A stretch of DNA of 19,186 bases, taken from a bacterium TMED144 (GTDB lineage Bacteria; Fidelibacterota; Marinisomatia; Marinisomatales; TCS55). Made by a program: the position numbers and the translations under genes. Positions 7,235-15,900 of this stretch are shown in pieces (position 1 is the stretch's first letter; every line of letters begins with the position of its first letter). The notes below the pieces were generated by a model that saw nothing but the letters and a program-made list of their open reading frames with translations, was not told where the DNA came from and ran no database searches. The DNA lies in assembly GCA_002170005.2 (NCBI GenBank), contig NHGT02000027.1, forward strand, positions 1 through 19,186, in the 5' to 3' direction.

Positions 7235-7867
7235 ATGATACCAGTTAAAATTTGCGGGATAACAAATTTAAAGGATGCTATGCATGTTTCTAAATCTGGA
7301 GCAAAAGCCATCGGCTTTATTTTTTATAACAAAAGCCCAAGATGCATTACAATTGATAGGGCATCTAGAATATCAAAAGAAATAAACAATATAATAAAAA
7401 TTGGTGTTTTTGTTAATCCACATTTGGATCTTGTAAATGAAGCAATTAAAAAAGTGCCTATTGACATTATTCAATTTCACGGCAATGAAAGCGATGCATT
7501 CATTAGCTCGTTTAATATTCCCAAAATCAAAGTAATTAAAGTCAAAGATGACATAGACGATTTTTTTGAATTTAACAATACTTTGCTATTTGATACTTTT
7601 TCTAAAACATCGGAAGGTGGAACAGGAAAAGCTTTTGATTGGGATCTCTTAAATCGTTATAAAAAACAAAACTTTATTTTATCAGGCGGGCTTAACAATA
7701 GCAATGTTTTAAAAGCAATTAGCACGGTAAATCCTGGCGCTATTGATATATGTAGCGGCCTAGAGAAAAAACCAGGACACAAATGTCACCAAAAAGTAGA
7801 TGAGTTTTTTCAAAAAATTAAAAATACTAAAGAAACGGAGTTTGATTTTGCAAAATTATCTAACTAA
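7235..7867 (+). CDS. trpF: Phosphoribosylanthranilate isomerase
   Basis: TrpF carries out the Amadori rearrangement of PRA to CdRP. The 210-residue TIM barrel has the catalytic cysteine C7 in KICGIT, GFIFYNKSPR (27-36), FHGNE (81-85), the catalytic aspartate D120 in LLFDTF, the phosphate-binding GGTGKAFDW and the FILSGGLNN loop. A stretch AGAAGGA lies 11 nt before the ATG. The junction with trpC reads TAAATATG, the same eight bases as the trpA-aroG junction. The last 20 nt overlap trpB if the TTG start proposed for trpB is right. Confidence 0.95.
   Translation: MIPVKICGITNLKDAMHVSKSGAKAIGFIFYNKSPRCITIDRASRISKEINNIIKIGVFVNPHLDLVNEAIKKVPIDIIQFHGNESDAFISSFNIPKIKVIKVKDDIDDFFEFNNTLLFDTFSKTSEGGTGKAFDWDLLNRYKKQNFILSGGLNNSNVLKAISTVNPGAIDICSGLEKKPGHKCHQKVDEFFQKIKNTKETEFDFAKLSN
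7837..7840 (+). promoter_or_regulatory. Shine-Dalgarno sequence that places the trpB start
   Basis: GGAG lies 7 nt upstream of the TTG at 7848, ideal spacing. It is one of the few clear Shine-Dalgarno sequences in the window. It would be inside the coding sequence if the upstream ATG at 7800 were the trpB start, which argues for the TTG. Confidence 0.6.
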
Positions 7868-9050
7868 CTACAATTTACCTGACTCTAAAGGTCATTTTGA
7901 AGAGTATGGGGGAAAATTCGTACCAGAGACTTTAATTCCTGCGCTTCATGAGCTAGAAAAAAAATATTTAATATCTAAAAAAGATGATCTTTTCCAAAAA
8001 GAACTAAGCACTTTATTAAAAGAATATTCTGGAAGGGAAACTCCTTTATATTTTGCTAAGAAAATTTCCGAAACATTAAATACGAATATTTGGCTAAAGC
8101 GGGAAGATCTTAATCACACAGGGGCTCATAAAATTAACAATGCTTTAGGACAAGTGCTCTTAGCTAATAGAATGGGTAAAAAAAGAATTATAGCTGAAAC
8201 AGGGGCAGGTCAGCACGGAGTCGCTACAGCAGCAGCTGCTGCTAAGTTTGGTCTTAGTTGCAAAGTATACATGGGAGCTGAAGATATTGAACGGCAAAAA
8301 CTGAATGTCTTCAAAATGAATTTAATGGGAGCAGAAATTATTCCAGTCCATTCAGGAAGTAAAACTTTAAAAGATGCCACCAATGAAGCAATTCGAGATT
8401 GGGTCACAAACGTAGAAAATACTTTTTATATAATTGGTTCATCTGTAGGGCCCCATCCTTATCCAATGATCGTTAGAGATTTCCAGTCAATTATTGGAAT
8501 AGAGACAAAAAAGCAATTCAAAGAAAAAACAGGAAAATCTCTACCTGATAGATTAGTAGCATGTATTGGCGGAGGATCTAATGCATTAGGATTATTCTAT
8601 CCTTTTATTGAAGATAATGTTAGAATAATTGGAGTTGAGGCAGCTGGAAAAGGTTTGAACACTGAGCAACATGCTGCTACAGTAACAAAAGGTGAGTTTG
8701 GAGTCTTGCATGGAGCAGCCTCATTAATTTTACAAAATGGCGATGGGCAAATTAATCTTCCCCATTCGGTTTCAGCAGGTCTCGATTATCCTGGAATAGG
8801 TCCAGAGCATTGCTATCTTAAAAAAATCAATAGAGTTGAGTATGTAAGTGCAACTGATGATGAAGCTCTTGATGCATTTTCATGGATGTCAAAAATGGAA
8901 GGCATTATTCCTGCTTTAGAAACTGCTCATGCTATAGCATATATTAAAAAACTGAAAAAAGTTAAAAATGAGGATATCATTCTGAACCTTTCGGGAAGAG
9001 GTGATAAAGATATAAATACAGTTGCTAAGGAATTAGGCATACACCTATGA
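7848..9050 (+). CDS. trpB: Tryptophan synthase beta subunit
   Basis: TrpB condenses indole with serine in a PLP reaction. The product is 400 residues from the TTG at 7848, matching the usual length of about 395-400. Motifs include GHFEEYGGKFVPETL (15-29), the PLP lysine K95 in NHTGAHKINNALGQ, AETGAGQHGVATA, the phosphate loop GGGSNALG, SAGLDYPGIGPEH and the C-terminal SGRGDKD. It is the TrpB1 type that partners with TrpA. An in-frame ATG at 7800 would add 16 residues unlike the family and widen the trpF overlap to 68 nt; the TTG with GGAG 7 nt upstream is preferred. The stop overlaps the trpA start by ATGA. Because trpA is interrupted, this subunit may depend on supplied indole if that lesion is real. 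Confidence 0.95.
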   Translation: MQNYLTNYNLPDSKGHFEEYGGKFVPETLIPALHELEKKYLISKKDDLFQKELSTLLKEYSGRETPLYFAKKISETLNTNIWLKREDLNHTGAHKINNALGQVLLANRMGKKRIIAETGAGQHGVATAAAAAKFGLSCKVYMGAEDIERQKLNVFKMNLMGAEIIPVHSGSKTLKDATNEAIRDWVTNVENTFYIIGSSVGPHPYPMIVRDFQSIIGIETKKQFKEKTGKSLPDRLVACIGGGSNALGLFYPFIEDNVRIIGVEAAGKGLNTEQHAATVTKGEFGVLHGAASLILQNGDGQINLPHSVSAGLDYPGIGPEHCYLKKINRVEYVSATDDEALDAFSWMSKMEGIIPALETAHAIAYIKKLKKVKNEDIILNLSGRGDKDINTVAKELGIHL

Positions 9051-9817
9051 ATCGAATAAAAAATTTATTTAAAAATGACAAAGACAAACTCATAGTTTTT
9101 CTTACTGCAGGCTATCCTGAAATCAACAGCACGGAAAAACTTGTTTTGACAGCTGTAGAATCTGGAGCGGACATGATTTAAATTGGAATACCTTTTTCAG
9201 ATCCACAGGCAGATGGACCCGTAATACAAAAAGCAAGTGAAAAAGCCTTAAGCAATGGTATTACACTTGATATTATTTTTCAACAAGTAAAATCAATTAG
9301 AAAAAAGACTAATATCCCAATCTCGTTGATGGGTTATTATAATCCAATTTTAAAAAGAGGAATAGATAGGTTCTTAGCCGATTGCGCTGTGAACGAAATT
9401 GATGGAATCATTTTACCAGATCTGCCATATGATGAAGGAAAAGAATTTTGCAACAAAGCTAAACAATTAGGAATTTCTCCAATTTTGTTAGTCGCACCGA
9501 ATACATCTAATAAAAGAATTGAGGAAATTTCTAATTTATCAAATGATTTAATTTACGCTGTGAGCATCCTTGGAATTACTGGAAACGACTTAGGCTCAAA
9601 AAAAGAACTAATCAAATATTTAGATCGAGTTAAAGCAAATAGCTCATGTCCATTTATTGTAGGCTTTGGAATTAAATCTAATGATGATGTTAAATGGTTC
9701 AACAAATATTCAAATGGGGCTGTTGTTGGGTCACATATTTTAAATCATATTAATGCAGATGAAGATTATGTTTTAAAAGCTAACGAAATTATTAATTCAC
9801 TTTCAAAAAGTAGCTAA
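9047..9817 (+). pseudogene. trpA: Tryptophan synthase alpha subunit, interrupted by one in-frame TAA at the catalytic Glu codon
   Basis: TrpA splits indole-3-glycerol phosphate to indole, which is channelled to TrpB. The frame starts at ATG 9047 (ATGA overlap with trpB) and would give 256 residues, normal for TrpA. Codon 45 (9179-9181) is TAA. The context is GADMI-stop-IGIPFSDP, where the family has an EIGIPFSDP-like sequence, so the stop occupies the place of the catalytic glutamate (E. coli Glu49); GAA to TAA is a single base change. The second catalytic acid, Asp60 of E. coli, is present as D56. The rest is in frame and well conserved: MGYYNP, ILPDLPYDEG, LLVAPNTS, VSILGITG, VGFGIKS and VVGSHIL. 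No start downstream of the stop could restore the missing N-terminal strands. Either a very recent null mutation, a sequence error, or readthrough. Confidence 0.93.
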
Positions 9818-9819
9818 AT

Positions 9820-11166
9820 ATGAAAAAGTGGAAGTTTAATAGTTGGGAAAGTTTTGAGGCTAAACATCTACCTGAATACAATAATAAAAAATTGCTTGAT
9901 GAAGTAAAAGCTCAAATATCTAGTTTTCCTCCACTCATTTTTCCTGGTGAAGTAGAACAGCTAAAAAAGGATTTAACTAGCGCATCATCAGGCAAAGGAT
10001 TTATTCTTCAAGCAGGTGATTGCGCTGAAAGTTTCACAGAATTTAATGCAGATAATATCAAAAGTACCTTTCAAATAATTCTTCAAATGGGAATAATTCT
10101 TACTTCAGCGATTAATCTGCCTGTTACTAAAATAGGTCGAATTGCTGGCCAATTTGCAAAGCCAAGGTCAAATAAAAATGAAATTAAATTTAACCAACAG
10201 CTAGAGAGCTATAAAGGAGATATCATTAATGATGTTGAGTTTGATTTTAACAAAAGAAAGCCAGATCCATCCAGAATGTTAAAAGCTTACTCGCAAGCTG
10301 CGTCCACTCTAAACTTGCTGAGAGCTTATTCTAGTGGGGGGCTTGCTGATTTAAAAAATGTAAATAAATGGAATATGGGCTTTATCAATAACAAAGCATC
10401 TAGCCAGCGCTACAAAAACGTGGCTATAAAAATCAAAGAATCATTAGAGTTTATGAATGCCTTAGGCATTAATAGCGATAACACTCCTCAATTAAAAGAA
10501 ATCAGTTTCTATACATCGCATGAAGGCCTCTTACTGCCATATGAAGAATCATTGCTAAGAACAAGCCAAGATAGTAAAGAAATATATGCTACATCAGCAC
10601 ACATGATTTGGATAGGGGATAGAACAAGATTTAAAGAAAGTGCACACGTTGAATTTTGCAGGGGATTGACAAATCCAATCGGGATTAAATGTAGTTTTAA
10701 TACCGATATTGATGAACTTTTAGAAATAATAGATATACTAAACCCTTCCAATGAAAGTGGAAAAATTATTTTAATAGCGCGATACGGAAATAAATTAATT
10801 GAAAAATACCTTCCTGATTTAATTAAAAGGGTTAATCAGGAGGGAAAGAATGTTTTGTGGTCATGTGATCCAATGCATGGAAATACAACTAAAAGCAATG
10901 ACGGTATTAAGACCAGATCATTTGAAAATATTCTAAATGAAGTTAAGAAAAATTTTAGAATTCATAAGAGCGAAGGCTCTATTGCAGGAGGAATTCACCT
11001 TGAAATGACAGGTCAGAATGTTACTGAGTGTACAGGTGGCATTGATAATATTACTGAAACTAATCTTAGTCTAAGATATCATACTCATTGTGATCCGAGA
11101 TTAAACGCAAGTCAATCAATAGAAATGGCTTTTTTAATTGCCGATGAGCTTATAAATGAAAATTGA
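9820..11166 (+). CDS. aroG: Class II 3-deoxy-7-phosphoheptulonate (DAHP) synthase
   Basis: This enzyme performs the first committed step of the shikimate pathway, PEP plus erythrose-4-phosphate to DAHP. The 448-residue protein is the class II (plant and Mycobacterium-like) type: W3-x-F-x-SW near the start, PPLIFPGEV, the metal cysteine C68 in QAGDCAESF, GRIAGQFAKPRS, YTSHEGLLLPYEE, RGLTNPIGIK, SCDPMHGNT, GIHLEMTGQNVTEC and HTHCDPRLNASQS. It is unrelated in sequence to the class I AroF/G/H of E. coli, so the symbol follows mycobacterial usage. No chorismate mutase domain is fused. The ATG comes 2 nt after the trpA stop, and the last 11 nt overlap aroA. It marks the switch from trp to aro genes in the operon. 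Confidence 0.95.
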   Translation: MKKWKFNSWESFEAKHLPEYNNKKLLDEVKAQISSFPPLIFPGEVEQLKKDLTSASSGKGFILQAGDCAESFTEFNADNIKSTFQIILQMGIILTSAINLPVTKIGRIAGQFAKPRSNKNEIKFNQQLESYKGDIINDVEFDFNKRKPDPSRMLKAYSQAASTLNLLRAYSSGGLADLKNVNKWNMGFINNKASSQRYKNVAIKIKESLEFMNALGINSDNTPQLKEISFYTSHEGLLLPYEESLLRTSQDSKEIYATSAHMIWIGDRTRFKESAHVEFCRGLTNPIGIKCSFNTDIDELLEIIDILNPSNESGKIILIARYGNKLIEKYLPDLIKRVNQEGKNVLWSCDPMHGNTTKSNDGIKTRSFENILNEVKKNFRIHKSEGSIAGGIHLEMTGQNVTECTGGIDNITETNLSLRYHTHCDPRLNASQSIEMAFLIADELINEN

Positions 11167-12400
11167 TGGCGAAATAACATTGCCAGGAGATAAGTCAATA
11201 TCTCACAGATCTCTAATTTTCGGTGCATTGACAAGTGGTACATCTAAATTATTCAATCTTTCAGATGGGGAAGATGTTAAATCCACAATATCTTGTTTAA
11301 AAGATTGTAATGTAAAGATTGTTGAAAATAGAAATTATACTACTGTAAATGGAGATGAATTTTCTAAACCCAATAAAGCTCTACATTGTGGAAATTCAGG
11401 AACAACAGCAAGACTTCTTGCTGGATTGTTAGCTAATAAAAAAATTAATGCTACACTTATTGGCGACAAGTCATTATCCAAGCGACCTATGCATCGAATA
11501 ATAAAGCCACTTACAGAAATGGGGTCCATTATAGATAGTAATGATAATTTTTTGCCAATCAAAATTAAAACAAACACTCTGCACGGAATTGATTATCAAA
11601 GTCAAATATCAAGTGCTCAATTAAAATCATGCATTCTTATTGCTGCCCTTACTGCAAATACCAAAACAGCTTTTACAGAACCATATTTATCAAGGAATCA
11701 TTCCGAGCTCTTTCTAAAAAGTTTAGGAGCTAAAATATATACAAAAAAGAACCGAATTGAGATTATGCCTTTTCAAAAGTTAAATGCTTTTAATATTAAA
11801 ATTCCAAGTGATATATCTAGTGCTTCTTTTTTTATAACTGCAGCATTATTAATGCCTAATTCTAAGCTTTATTTTAAAAATATGCTCCTAAACGAAACAC
11901 GATTAGGGTTTGTTAAAATACTAAAAAAATATGGAGCAGATATTTCTAGTATCACTGGAAATATTATACATGGAGAGAAAGTCGGTAATTTGACCATTAA
12001 CTATTCCATTATTAAGCCATTTAAAATTGATGAAGAAAAAATACCGTCAATGATAGACGAAATCCCCTTATTGGCAATACTGGCAACAAAAGCAAAAGGA
12101 ATTTCAATTGTAAGAGGTGCAAAGGAGTTGCGATATAAAGAATGTGATAGAATAAAAGCAATTTGTCACAATCTAAAAAGAATGAATGCTAAAGTAGAAG
12201 AGCTTGAAGACGGCTTTATTATTGAGGGGCCAAGCAATCTAGAGCCGAGAAAAATTCATACATTCAATGATCATCGAATAGCCATGGCATTTACGATCCT
12301 CAATAAATCATTAAATGGTACATATAATTTAGATAATACAAATTGTATAAAAGTATCCTATCCAAATTTTATTAAAGATATGAATTCGTTGATGCAATGA
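11156..12400 (+). CDS. aroA: 3-phosphoshikimate 1-carboxyvinyltransferase (EPSP synthase), class II type
   Basis: AroA transfers the enolpyruvyl group of PEP to shikimate-3-phosphate. The 414-residue protein begins almost directly with LPGDKSISHRSL (9-20) and has the PEP loop GNSGTTARLLAGLLA (79-93), SKRPM, MIDEIP with the catalytic Asp, and ELRYKECDRI with the catalytic Glu. The four motifs used to define class II EPSP synthases are present: GDKS (103-106), SAQLK (153-157), RNHSE (180-184) and NETR (246-249). The PEP loop lacks the GNAGTAMRP form of glyphosate-sensitive class I enzymes. Tolerance is thus expected from the family but untested. It overlaps aroG by 11 nt and aroE by ATGA. Confidence 0.95.
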   Translation: MKIDGEITLPGDKSISHRSLIFGALTSGTSKLFNLSDGEDVKSTISCLKDCNVKIVENRNYTTVNGDEFSKPNKALHCGNSGTTARLLAGLLANKKINATLIGDKSLSKRPMHRIIKPLTEMGSIIDSNDNFLPIKIKTNTLHGIDYQSQISSAQLKSCILIAALTANTKTAFTEPYLSRNHSELFLKSLGAKIYTKKNRIEIMPFQKLNAFNIKIPSDISSASFFITAALLMPNSKLYFKNMLLNETRLGFVKILKKYGADISSITGNIIHGEKVGNLTINYSIIKPFKIDEEKIPSMIDEIPLLAILATKAKGISIVRGAKELRYKECDRIKAICHNLKRMNAKVEELEDGFIIEGPSNLEPRKIHTFNDHRIAMAFTILNKSLNGTYNLDNTNCIKVSYPNFIKDMNSLMQ

Positions 12401-13185
12401 AAAAGTTTGCGTTAATAGGATACCCAGTATCTCACTCGATTAGTCCATTATTACATAGTTCAATTTTTTATCAACTCGAACTCGATCATTCTTATGAATT
12501 GCAGGAATTGAAAAAAGAAGATTTAGAAAGTTTTGTAAACAGAAATAGATACTATGGATACAATGTTACAATTCCATACAAAAAGACAATATTCAATCAT
12601 ATTAATGAATTTGAAAATTCGTGCGAAAATATAGGTTCAGTAAATTGTATTTTTAAAGATAAGGGGTATAATACAGATTGGAAGGGCTTTGTTCTTTCGC
12701 TTAAAAAAAATAATATCGATGTAAGTCAAAAAAAGTGTGCTATCATTGGTGCAGGTGCAACTGCAAAATCTATTGCATATGCACTTATTGAACTTCGTTG
12801 CAAATCCATTTCAATTTATAATAGAACACATGAAAATAGAATTTCATTGGAAAATTGGATAAGATTTAAAATCAAAACATATAATACGAAGAATTATGAT
12901 ATTATCATAAATTGCACTTCTTTAGGTATGTGGCCCAACGTTATCGAATCTCCAATAATAAAGTTTATTACCTCAAAAGACCAAATATTTTATGATGTTA
13001 TTTATAATCCAATTAAAACAAAATTCTTAAAAGAGGCACAAGAAATTGGAGCGAAAACTTTAAATGGTATAGATATGTTGATTTATCAAGCAATTTTATC
13101 AAACGAGATTTGGTTAGGGAAAAAATTATTACATCAAATCAATTTTAATGATATAAAAAAAAATATTATGGAGAAAATATGCTAG
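12397..13185 (+). CDS. aroE: Shikimate dehydrogenase (NADP+)
   Basis: AroE reduces 3-dehydroshikimate to shikimate. The 262-residue protein has the substrate serines S12 and S14 in GYPVSHSISP, the catalytic lysine K62 in NVTIPYKK, N83 in GSVNCI and the catalytic aspartate D94 in NTDWKG. The nucleotide-binding domain has the glycine-rich GAGATAKS, NCTSLGMWP and DVIYNPIKTKFL, and the C-terminal helix carries GIDMLIYQA. The length is slightly short but within range for AroE. The start overlaps the aroA stop by ATGA and the end overlaps aroC by 7 nt. Confidence 0.95.
   Translation: MKKFALIGYPVSHSISPLLHSSIFYQLELDHSYELQELKKEDLESFVNRNRYYGYNVTIPYKKTIFNHINEFENSCENIGSVNCIFKDKGYNTDWKGFVLSLKKNNIDVSQKKCAIIGAGATAKSIAYALIELRCKSISIYNRTHENRISLENWIRFKIKTYNTKNYDIIINCTSLGMWPNVIESPIIKFITSKDQIFYDVIYNPIKTKFLKEAQEIGAKTLNGIDMLIYQAILSNEIWLGKKLLHQINFNDIKKNIMEKIC
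13170..13173 (+). promoter_or_regulatory. Shine-Dalgarno sequence of aroC
   Basis: GGAG lies 5 nt before the aroC ATG at 13179, inside the end of aroE. Most other cistrons in the operon lack such a site and start at overlapping stop codons instead, so aroC may initiate more independently. Confidence 0.55.
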
Positions 13186-14339
13186 AAAGAATAAGATTTT
13201 TAACCGCAGGAGAATCCCATGGAAAAGGGCTATTAGGAATTATAGAGGGCCTTCCATCAAATATTAAAATTAGTGAAACTTACGTTAAGCAACATCTTAG
13301 TAGAAGGCAAAAGGGGCATGGTAGAGGTGGCAGAATGAAAATCGAAGATGATTTTGCAGAATTTATAGGAGGAGTAAGATATGGCGAAACACTTGGTGGT
13401 CCTATCGGTCTTCAAATAAAGAACAAGGATTGGGAAAACTGGAAAGATGTAATGGACCATAACATTCCTGAAAAACTTTCAAAGCCAATTACTATGCTAA
13501 GACCAGGGCACGCTGACCTCGCAGGCCTGCAAAAATTTGGCATGAATGACATAAGAAATATTTTAGAAAGATCTAGTGCCAGAGAAACCACGATGAGGGT
13601 TGCATTAGGCTCTTTCTGTAGAAAGATGCTAGAAGATATCGGAATTGAAATTGGTAGTAGGGTGGTACAAATTCATAACATAAAAGACATTCAAGATGTT
13701 GAAACGACCAAGACTCCAAATCAAATCAGCAATTTGGCGGATAAATCACCTGTTAGATGTATTAATAAAAGTAAAGAAAAAGAAATGATGGAAATTATTG
13801 ACGAAGCAAAAAAACAGGGTGATTCTGTTGGAGGCACCTTTGAATTAATAGCTGATGGTCTTCCATATGGTCTTGGCTCACATTCACAATGGTACAAGAA
13901 AATACAAGCAAGATTAACAGGTCTTTTGATGAGCGTAAACGCATTCAAAGCGGTTGAAATTGGCTCGGGAAATGAAATGTCATCTAAATTTGGAAGCGAA
14001 GTGCACGACGAAATTGAATACATGAATAATCGATTTACCCGTACAACAAATAATGCGGGTGGCATAGAGGGTGGAATGACCAATGCTCAACGTATACTAG
14101 CTTGGGTTTCGATGAAACCAATTTCAACACTGGTTAAACCTTTAAATTCTGTAGATTATATAACTAAAGAGCCAAAAAAAGCTTTCAAAGAAAGAGCTGA
14201 TTCGTGTGCGGTCCCAGCAGCATCAATAATTTCGGAAAGTATGATGTGCATAGTATTAGCAGATGCTATATTAGAAAAATTTGGGGGGGACTCCATGAAT
14301 CAACTTAAAATGCATATGAATTCAACTGCTAAATATTAA
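13179..14339 (+). CDS. aroC: Chorismate synthase
   Basis: AroC removes phosphate from EPSP to give chorismate, the branch-point compound that TrpE of the same operon uses; it needs reduced FMN. The 386-residue protein has TAGESHGKGLLG with H14, RRQKGHGRGGRM (42-53), GGPIGL, LRPGHADLAG with H111, RSSARETTMRVA, NNAGGIEGGMTN and the C-terminal RADSCAVPAASI. Length and motif order are typical. The ATG with upstream GGAG gives the expected short lead-in (MLERIRFLTAGESHG). It overlaps aroE by 7 nt and aroK by 1 nt (TAATG). Whether the FMN-reducing activity is supplied separately (monofunctional type) cannot be seen here. Confidence 0.96.
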   Translation: MLERIRFLTAGESHGKGLLGIIEGLPSNIKISETYVKQHLSRRQKGHGRGGRMKIEDDFAEFIGGVRYGETLGGPIGLQIKNKDWENWKDVMDHNIPEKLSKPITMLRPGHADLAGLQKFGMNDIRNILERSSARETTMRVALGSFCRKMLEDIGIEIGSRVVQIHNIKDIQDVETTKTPNQISNLADKSPVRCINKSKEKEMMEIIDEAKKQGDSVGGTFELIADGLPYGLGSHSQWYKKIQARLTGLLMSVNAFKAVEIGSGNEMSSKFGSEVHDEIEYMNNRFTRTTNNAGGIEGGMTNAQRILAWVSMKPISTLVKPLNSVDYITKEPKKAFKERADSCAVPAASIISESMMCIVLADAILEKFGGDSMNQLKMHMNSTAKY

Positions 14340-14833
14340 TGAATTATTATTTAATTGGCATGATGGGTTCAGGAAAAACAACAATTGGGAATTTATTATC
14401 AAAAGAACTTGATCATAATTTTTTTGATATTGATCAAATTATTGAAAAAAACTATAAAACAACTATTTCTAATTTTTTTGAAATCTATGGTGAAAAAAAA
14501 TTCAGAGACTCAGAATCATCAATGCTAAAAAAGCTTAATGGTGGAATTATCTCATGTGGGGGAGGAATTATTCTTAACAATGATAATATTTCATTTATGA
14601 AAGATAATGGAATATGTATTTTATTGAAAGCATCCACAAAGACTTTAAAATCAAGACTCAATGGTAATAATTCTAGACCATTATTAAAACAATATAAAGA
14701 TAAAACTAAAATCGATAAAATATGGAAAGAAAGAAGAGAAAAATATTTATACGCTGCAGATTATGAATTTAATACTGATCAAAAAACCCCTGTTCAAATA
14801 GCCTCCAAAATAATCGAAACAATATTTTTATGA
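14339..14833 (+). CDS. aroK: Shikimate kinase
   Basis: AroK phosphorylates shikimate with ATP. The 164-residue P-loop kinase has Walker A GMMGSGKTT (7-15), the shikimate-binding D32 (in FDIDQ) and R56 (in FRDSES), the glycine triplet 74-76 in SCGGGI, the lid with NSRPLL, and the C-terminal ERREKYLYAADYEF helix. AroK and AroL cannot be told apart by sequence alone. The start overlaps the aroC stop by one base and the end overlaps aroB by ATGA. Confidence 0.95.
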   Translation: MNYYLIGMMGSGKTTIGNLLSKELDHNFFDIDQIIEKNYKTTISNFFEIYGEKKFRDSESSMLKKLNGGIISCGGGIILNNDNISFMKDNGICILLKASTKTLKSRLNGNNSRPLLKQYKDKTKIDKIWKERREKYLYAADYEFNTDQKTPVQIASKIIETIFL

Positions 14834-15900
14834 ATAAGTTAGAACTCAAATTAGAAAATAGATCTTATGAAATAATTATAGATAGTGATATTGCTTTTGA
14901 AATCAGCAAAGAGCTAAAAAAAATTAAAGACATTAGAAATATTGTTATCATAACGCAACAGACTATTTATAATCTGTATAGTAAAATTTTAAAAAAAGTC
15001 CTTCATGAAAATGGTTTAGAATTTCATTTTATAATTCTTGATGACAATGAAAATGCTAAAAGCTTAACTACCTTTTCCGAGGTAATAAATAGTTTAATTG
15101 AATTTAATTGCAACAAATCATCGATAATATTTGCATTTGGGGGAGGCGTAGTTGGTGATCTTTCTGGTTTTGTAGCATCTACATTTATGCGAGGAATATC
15201 ATATTATCAAATCCCTACTACATTTTTATCGATGATTGATTCATCCATTGGAGGAAAAACTGCCATAAATACAGAAAAAGGGAAAAATTTAATTGGAACT
15301 ATATATCAACCAAAAAAAGTTTTTATAAATCCGGATTTTATGAACTCTTTACCTTTAAGAGAAATTAGCTCTGGCATGGGGGAGCTAATTAAATATGGTT
15401 TGATTTGGGATAAAGATTTTTTAAATGATGTTTTAAAGTATAGTGAGAATAACTCTCAAAAAAATATTAGTTATTTCATTCATAAATCCTGTCAAATAAA
15501 ATCACAAATTGTTGAAAAAGATGAAAAGGATAAAGGTTTGAGAAAAATTTTAAATTTTGGACATACAATTGGCCATGCGTTAGAGAGCTATTTTGAATAT
15601 GAAACAATAAAACATGGAGAATCGGTTGCATTGGGAATGATTTGTGAATCATGGATTTCTAAAGAAATGGGATTGATAGAGCCAAAAACCTATGAATCGA
15701 TTCATAGGTCTATAACTTCTTTAAGTTTGCCTGAAATAAATAAAATTGATAAGAAAAAGTTTTACGATTTCATTTTAAAAGATAAAAAACACCAATCAAA
15801 AAAGCTAAATTTTGTTTTATTAAAAGGTATAGGAAAACCCATTATTGATATTAATGTCCAAAAAAATTTGATATTAAAATCATTGGATGTGATAATATGA
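14830..15900 (+). CDS. aroB: 3-dehydroquinate synthase
   Basis: AroB converts DAHP to 3-dehydroquinate using NAD+ and a divalent metal. The 356-residue protein has the NAD-binding FGGGVVGDLSGF (103-114), IPTTFLSMIDSSIGGKTAIN (128-147), NLIGTIYQP, the metal-ligand region with E185 in GMGELIKYG, and the histidine segment FGHTIGHALE (243-252) followed by KHGESVALGM. A C-terminal DKKHQSKKLNFVLL matches the substrate-binding end of the family. The coding sequence is very AT-rich, as in aroK and aroQ. It overlaps both neighbours by ATGA. Confidence 0.95.
   Translation: MNKLELKLENRSYEIIIDSDIAFEISKELKKIKDIRNIVIITQQTIYNLYSKILKKVLHENGLEFHFIILDDNENAKSLTTFSEVINSLIEFNCNKSSIIFAFGGGVVGDLSGFVASTFMRGISYYQIPTTFLSMIDSSIGGKTAINTEKGKNLIGTIYQPKKVFINPDFMNSLPLREISSGMGELIKYGLIWDKDFLNDVLKYSENNSQKNISYFIHKSCQIKSQIVEKDEKDKGLRKILNFGHTIGHALESYFEYETIKHGESVALGMICESWISKEMGLIEPKTYESIHRSITSLSLPEINKIDKKKFYDFILKDKKHQSKKLNFVLLKGIGKPIIDINVQKNLILKSLDVII

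Noticed and set aside
7800..7847. ATG 7800 as the trpB start
   Set aside because: It would add residues unlike TrpB and place a good GGAG inside the coding sequence. The TTG at 7848 gives the expected length.
9179..9181. Reassignment of TAA as a sense codon
   Set aside because: TAA ends trpG, trpC, trpF, aroC, mtaB and the DUF3050 gene at family-typical lengths, so it is a normal stop in this genome.
9326..9817. A separate 163-residue gene starting at ATG 9326
   Set aside because: It is the C-terminal part of trpA in the same frame as the upstream 44 codons. The ATG lies inside the conserved MGYYNP strand and has no ribosome-binding site.
13721..14083. 120-codon minus-strand reading frame inside aroC, and similar frames inside trpD, trpB, aroG and carB
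   Set aside because: They lie antisense to or out of frame with well-conserved genes, have no recognisable motifs, and are expected by chance.
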